From Paralichthys olivaceus (Eukaryota; Chordata; Actinopteri; Pleuronectiformes; Paralichthyidae), in NCBI RefSeq assembly GCF_024713975.1, contig NC_091093.1, positions 23,750,501 through 23,814,500 of the forward strand: DNA of 64,000 nt, written 5' to 3'. The notes beneath the pieces are model-generated. The model saw nothing but the letters and a program-made list of their open reading frames with translations. It was not told the DNA's origin and made no database searches. Positions 59,035 to 64,000 of the stretch are shown piece after piece (within the stretch, counting starts at the first letter, position 1; the number at the start of each line of letters is the position of its first letter). A program made the position numbers and the translations under genes.

Positions 59035-62000
59035 ACACACACACAGATAAAAAACAAAGAACGTACATTCAAACATCACAATCTGTATAGAAACTATTAT
59101 TAAATATTTCATCAATGTGATTATTTTTAAAGATTTCTTTGACTCACCTCTAACATACAGTTAATAGAGTGTTTGATGTCTATGATTTCTTTAGAGAAAA
59201 TATAAATTTTTCTCTCTCACACAGAAAAATCCAGAGAGGGGGCTGGAGTCAGGGGTTACACTTTAATATTTATGGAGTGTTATCCTAAAACACAGAGTTA
59301 TGTGTCATATTTTTGGAGTTAGGTGTATTGTATATGTATTGTTATGTTACCTGATGAAGGAGTAGTCTCCAGACACATGGAACAGAGCAGGAGGGTCACA
59401 GTAAGTCTCATCTCTCGGCACCGGCTCCACCACCCCCACCATCTCCCTCCTGTTAAAAAACAGAGTCAGCCCTGAAGCAGACCGATGCCGAGTTCACGCA
59501 ACATGAAATTTGACTTTACTCGTCTGCACCGTGTCCACTTTACACATTTAAAAACAAGAGGATTGTTTACAGATCGCTCTCTGCTTACTTCATCTCCCAC
59601 CACCGCTGCATCCATTCGTCCTTGGAGATGTTCCCTGCGAACACCTGCCACCTCCACTCCTCCAGCATGTAGGTGAACGGCAGTGTGGCCACGATGGTGA
59701 GCGCCTGTTTGAGCAGGAAGTTGATCTCTGTTTCTGCAAGGATGAAGAGTTCAACACAGAATGAGAGCTGGATGAAGAGATGTATGCTTTCTAAATGTCA
59801 TTTCTAAGCTCTGTCTAAAAAGGAAACAGGAATAGATTTTTTCCTGTGATGTTCCATGAGCGTCCTGCAGAGAAATTAGTGGTGCAGGTCCTGACCTTTC
59901 TTCTTTTTTTTAAATTGTGAGATTGGATGTTTTTTGATATTTTCCCAGAATAATTCATTGATCTTGATGAAATTATTATGAGTGTGAGAAATTGGGTGCA
60001 CCTTGACTGAATTTAAGGGGACTGCTGGGGCCTAGTATGTGCTCTACAAAGTGCCTTTAGTTTTTAGGTTGAAAACAGCTGCCTGCTGCTGGAAACATGC
60101 TGAAAGTTGCATGAAAAAGCTCCTCACATTTGAGTCTGTGATTATTCTCTGTGGGTTCACTTCACTATTTATAAAACTTTTGATTATAGCAGCTTTAATG
60201 TTTTGGAGAACCGAGGTTTCTTTGGTTCAATTACAGTCTGTATTTTCTACATCTCTCAATTTTACCTTCATCATAAATGAAGTCAGCAGGCAGGAGGTCC
60301 AGGCTCAGCAGGTGTTTGGGCGTTGCAGCCGAGAGGGACATGATTTCTCCGACGGCCTCGTGGAAACCTTCGTTGGCTCCGTCCCTCAGGAGGTAGGACA
60401 GGTGGCGGTAAGCCATCTGGTATTGGTTGTGGCCCATCTCGTGGTGCACGGTGAGGAAGTTGTCCATGTTGACCTCGGTGCACATTTTGATCCTGAACAC
60501 ATCACGGGAGAAGCGTTGATGTCAGCGGTTTTGTTGTCTGATGCAGACATGTCATGATACCATATCAGATCTACTGTACCAATAAAACACCCTCAATAAC
60601 ATGTTAGTGATGAGTCACATTCACCAATCGCCCAATCAAATCAAATAGATTAAGTTCCTGTCTGTGGACTCAGGTGAAGTAACAAGGTTTCATGCAGAAT
60701 AAGTTTGATTCTGTCATTTTATCTGAAGAGTTGTATTTTAAAACCTGTTGAACAAACTTTGCTGTGACACTTGATCCTCCAGAACAGTTCATGTTGGGGC
60801 ATGATGATTAATGTTTGACAACAATAAGACCTTGGCTTTCTTTATCAGAAGGACTAATCAGCACAATTGTTCCAGCAAGTTCATATTTATGGCTCTCGTG
60901 TACTTCATAAAAGGAGGCGCTTGTGTTTAAAGGTACAGTGTGTAAGATTTAGGTGAAAGGGATCAATTGGCAGAAATGGAATATAAAATAATCCTGGTGG
61001 TGTGTTTCGTCTAAATTATACAAATTGTTGTTTTCTTTAACCTAGAATGAGCCCTTTATATTTAAACACTTTATATTTAATGTTTTCTACAGCAGCCCAG
61101 ACTGGACGAACTGAAACCTTTTGAGTTTGAAGGCTGCCACAGGTTCTCTTTCCTGGAGGGTGAGGTGAGGGGTATTCAGCTGCAATATGTAACTTCAACA
61201 CTAGATGTCATTAATTTCTACACACTGAACCTTTGAGATAACCGTTTGTGTGTGTGTGTGTGTGTGTGTATGTGTGTGTGTGTGTATGTGTGTGTGTGTG
61301 TGTATCTGAATGGTTGACATCATGTTTGTTTTATAGTGGCAATATATTTATGGAATAAAATATAATTATGATAATAATATTGCACCACTATCACATCTAC
61401 CACCTACAAGATAACTATTAATACAGTTGCGTTAATAATTAACAAGGTTTACAACAATGTGAAGCAAGAACAGCCCCTCGGAGAGTCCAGTAACAACCTG
61501 CAACCACCCCCAGCCCCCAGTGTGGCAGGTCAGCGAGGGAAACCCTGTACACATTTCTTTTTAATTTCTTTCTTTCTTCTTTTTTCTTTTGATGGGGGTT
61601 ATTTTAGGTTATGATGGCAATCAATTTAAATCAATCATTCATCATCTATCATATAATTTCTTTAACTTAATTCTGTTTTTTTTTTCTTGTTTTTCTATTT
61701 CTGCATTGATATAAAAAAGTACCTAAAGTCTTCTTTGTTTCCCATGTCCCAGGCTGTAGGGTGACAAACCACATTGCGTCCATCCTCAGGCTTCACCAGC
61801 ATCGAATTGTTCCAGAAGTTTTCAAACATCTCGTACAGGCCCACGGACATAAAGAACTTCTCTGCTTCTTTGAAAAGACGAATTTTACTCCAGCCCTGAA
61901 ATTTCAGTTGACATTTGGTGAATGGGCTGTATTTATGTAGAGCTTTCGTCTTATTGACCACTCAAAGCACTTTACAGTACAAGTTGCATTCACTCATTCA

Positions 62001-63607
62001 CACACACATTCATACCACTCCTCTATACGCAGTGCACCATTCACACAGCTGTCAAGGCCAATTTGGGGTTCAGTATCTTGCCCAAGGACACTTTGGAATG
62101 CAAACTGGAGTAGCCTGGGATTGAACCACCGAGTTTATGGTTACAAGGCGACCCTCTCTACCTCCTGAGCCCCATTTTCAACTGAACACTTTCTTTTTCT
62201 GTTTCATTTAATGCACCATATTAAAAATATGATCCGCAGGTATATATTGTAATTCAAAACATATGATTTCAAACACAAGACGTACCTGCTCCACCATAGT
62301 TTTACTGACGTCAATATCTGGTTTGTCAGGGTAGGGGACACACAGAGGGTACAGGTTGGTCCAGAATCTTCCCCACATGTCACCTGAATAATCAGCACAA
62401 CAGGTTATTTTTCTTCTTACCACACAGTCGTTGTCAGATGTACATATCTGCGAAGAGACGGTGATTGAATTATATCAGCAACAGCATCATCTGCAGTTAA
62501 ATTTACAGAAGCAGCAACCTAACCACAGGAAACACTGAGACATGGGTGTCGAGGGCAAAAAGTTTAGGAAGAGCTCACTATGCATTCGATTACATCTGCT
62601 GCATTTCGTTTCCCTCTGTGACAGTGTATAAAATATTTCCCTAGAGATCAGATCTCCAAAATATAATCAACTCACAATGTTTAAAATACATGTTTAAAGT
62701 TCATTTCACAAGCCGTCACTCTGCCTTTTCATTCCCCTCGACCCAACACAAACAAAGTGGTAGTGATTCGAGCTGTTGGACGAGAGAGGGAGACATACTT
62801 CAGTTCTCGACTGGACCTGAACACGTACACGTACATGTACATGAACATGTTTTATCTCTCTGCTCTACATCTGGATTATTCACGATGTGATATTAACATA
62901 TATCTTTTTAACTGCAGCATTTAAGATCATTTCGTGGTGGGATAAACCTTTCGCCGAGATTGTTTGTGTGATTGTTGGATTTGTAAGGATGGGACACGTA
63001 CACGTAACATTTTAGGGCAAATCAGATCAAAGGGGTGGATCCATGATTTTACATTTTTCTATATATTCTTAATGTGTCATGTGTATGAGGCTATTCCAAA
63101 TACATTAATAATACTGTCATTACTTTATACTTGTACTAGTTCTGTTCTGCCTTTCTAACTTCCTGTTGTAGCTTTTCGATGGATATTAGGATTTGTATTC
63201 TATGGATGATAATCGGAGATGATGGCAAGTACAGCGCAACTGCTTCACTCTTCTGTTCATGTAAAAATCAAACTTTGAATCTTGAATGAAAAGGAATCTC
63301 ATGAAGCTGTTGAATATGTGAAGTTTGTTTTCTAACTAGAATGAATTTCTGCCACAAATCAACAAATTACAGCAAAAGACAAAAATCATTCGATTGAAGA
63401 AAGAAGAGGGAAAACATATAAAGAACGGTGACATCAGAAGGATTCGTGTTTCCAGTTTTAAGCCTGTGACATTATTCTGAAAATGGAAATCCTCATCATA
63501 CCCAGCAGGTGGGCTGGCAGAGGTCCTCGTGCATCAATGTGTCCTGGGTAGACCTCCATGACCCTGGCTCTCACATAGGCATGCAGCTCCTTGTATAATG
63601 GCAGGAT
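57206..63607 (-). CDS. ace2: Angiotensin-converting enzyme 2 (partial, N-terminus outside window)
   Basis: Type I membrane zinc carboxypeptidase that trims angiotensin II to angiotensin-(1-7); in mammals it also chaperones SLC6 amino-acid transporters. Exons: 63502-63607, 62286-62383, 61723-61895, 60266-60492, 59589-59733, 59351-59449, 58848-58970, 58591-58769, 58308-58366, 58062-58159, 57857-57973, 57392-57595, 57206-57308. All junction phases agree. The zinc site is HHEMGH with the downstream glutamate in [10 protein letters not shown]. Other matches are [39 protein letters not shown] and [10 protein letters not shown]. The collectrin-like neck has [20 protein letters not shown] and [11 protein letters not shown] transmembrane helix ([11 protein letters not shown]) follows. 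The tail has NPYD and ends DDDQTGF, similar to human DDVQTSF. The reading frame is intact throughout. Roughly the first third of the protein lies beyond the right edge. Confidence 0.97.
57690..57830 (+). mobile_element. Dispersed fish repeat, family B fragment (copy 5)
   Basis: gagcatttttcatttttgtt, ctcagataataattcatgga and tgaatttaaatgtggttttt, interrupted by a C-run (about 57774-57791) in an ace2 intron. Confidence 0.5.
58997..59044. repeat. (CA)n microsatellite in an ace2 intron
   Basis: CA units with CG variants, about 27 bases upstream (in transcript sense) of the exon at 58848-58970. Confidence 0.92.
59890..60055 (+). mobile_element. Dispersed fish repeat, family B fragment (copy 6)
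   Basis: cccagaataattcattgatc, gatgaaattattatgagtgt, gaatttaaggggactgctgg and gtgctctacaaagtgc, as in the 14.2-kb copy. Confidence 0.55.
60927..61236. mobile_element. TTAA-flanked MITE, copy 3
   Basis: Begins TTAAAGGTACAGTGTGTAAG and ends ctacacactgaacctttga, where the right TTAA has changed to TTGA. The internal blocks match copies 1 and 2. It lies in the ace2 intron 60493-61722. Confidence 0.7.
61249..61304. repeat. (GT)n microsatellite
   Basis: GT units with GTAT interruptions, just beyond the MITE. Confidence 0.92.
61912..62178 (-). mobile_element. tRNA-derived SINE, - strand
   Basis: Read on the - strand: a head with an A-box-like ggctcaggaggtagag and a B-box-like ggttcaatccc, then the ccttgggcaagatactgaacccc body and a tail with gtgctttgagtggtc. 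It lies in an ace2 intron, about 20 bases from the 61723-61895 exon and close to its acceptor. The family resembles the copy at 2385-2605. Confidence 0.75.
62384..63501. other. ace2 intron
   Basis: No exon recognised; ORFs here lack splice context. A short acgtacacgtacatgtacatga palindromic stretch is at about 62824-62845. Confidence 0.55.
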
Positions 63608-64000
63608 CTATGAAAAACCAGTTAGTCTCCATTATTTTGATTCAGTTCTAAATTCATGTCAAATATACTTTCCAAAGAAGAGAACAGAAGAGATAGTTTC
63701 AGTGACTCAACAAAAAGTATACCGCCTTCTGAAAACGTACAGAAGGAATTAGAAAGAAAGTTTGCATAACCTCAGTCACAAAGGACGATCAACACGAGAA
63801 GCAAAAATCTTTAAAACAGGACAAACGAGGATATCTTTGCTTTATCTTCGTCATATCAAGATTACATATTCAAAAGGTTTGTCATAAAAATAACCTTTCC
63901 AGCTGCTGAGCCCCACCCACAAGTTGTCACGGTTGTTTTTTGGAATTGGTCACATGTATGCAAATGTTTGAGAAGCAAACCTTCACTTTCAATCAAATAA
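63608..64000. other. ace2 intron running off the window
   Basis: No sequence like the preceding ACE2 exon is visible, so that exon lies beyond the edge. Confidence 0.6.

Noticed and set aside
61912-62178. tRNA gene suggested by A- and B-box-like sequences
   Set aside because: No cloverleaf could be drawn; the body and tail are those of a fish SINE. The same holds for 2385-2605.
1-64000. Endogenous retrovirus, LTR element or Polinton
   Set aside because: No paired long terminal repeats and no reverse transcriptase/integrase, capsid or polymerase frames were recognised; the only retroelement traces are LINE and SINE pieces.

Overview
This is a window of a teleost (ray-finned fish) nuclear genome. 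The genes are split by canonical GT-AG introns. The non-coding DNA is full of CA/TG and tetranucleotide microsatellites, tRNA-derived SINEs, an L2/Maui-type LINE tail and several families of short palindromic DNA elements typical of fish. The proteins are clear vertebrate orthologues with fish-like differences. No bacterial-type gene, rRNA, functional tRNA or CRISPR array is visible.

Layout from left to right. 1-290: apparent 3' end of an unidentified + strand gene, with a stop and a polyadenylation signal. 300-5150: repeat-rich spacer. 5155-10510 (-): gpa33, the A33 antigen, whose cytoplasmic tail carries an in-frame 21-bp minisatellite. 15180-20720 (+): grpr, a bombesin-family GPCR, with a very short N-terminus, one GC-AG intron, an apparent extra intron and a large CCTA satellite in intron 1. 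20.7-26.5 kb: spacer with mobile-element remnants. 26542-31142 (-): vegfd. 34373-44284 (-): pir (pirin, exactly 290 aa), with a non-coding first exon near 45.24 kb. 46081-50210 (-): a nine-exon, 588-aa FAD/NAD(P)-binding oxidoreductase resembling microbial N-hydroxylating flavoenzymes, which I cannot name. 52467-55421 (+): a seven-exon interleukin-1-family cytokine whose N-terminal half reads as a PDZ-like domain. 57206-63607 (-): ace2, 3' part only; its N-terminal exons lie beyond the right edge.

The vegfd-pir-ace2 block plus grpr matches the human Xp22.2 neighbourhood (VEGFD-PIR-BMX-ACE2-CLTRN-...-GRPR), so the order is ancestral. The flavoenzyme and the PDZ/IL-1 gene sit where human has BMX, and gpa33 (human 1q24) flanks the block. 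The genes are not an operon and do not form one pathway. They encode an epithelial Ig-family membrane protein, a neuropeptide receptor, a lymphangiogenic growth factor, a nuclear cupin cofactor, a redox enzyme, a leaderless cytokine and a carboxypeptidase.

The most unusual item is the PDZ-like/IL-1 fusion at 52.5-55.4 kb. The orphan flavoenzyme next to it, the repeat-built gpa33 tail and the odd grpr gene structure come next. Exon limits were deduced by eye from splice signals, reading phase and remembered human proteins; no alignment was run.
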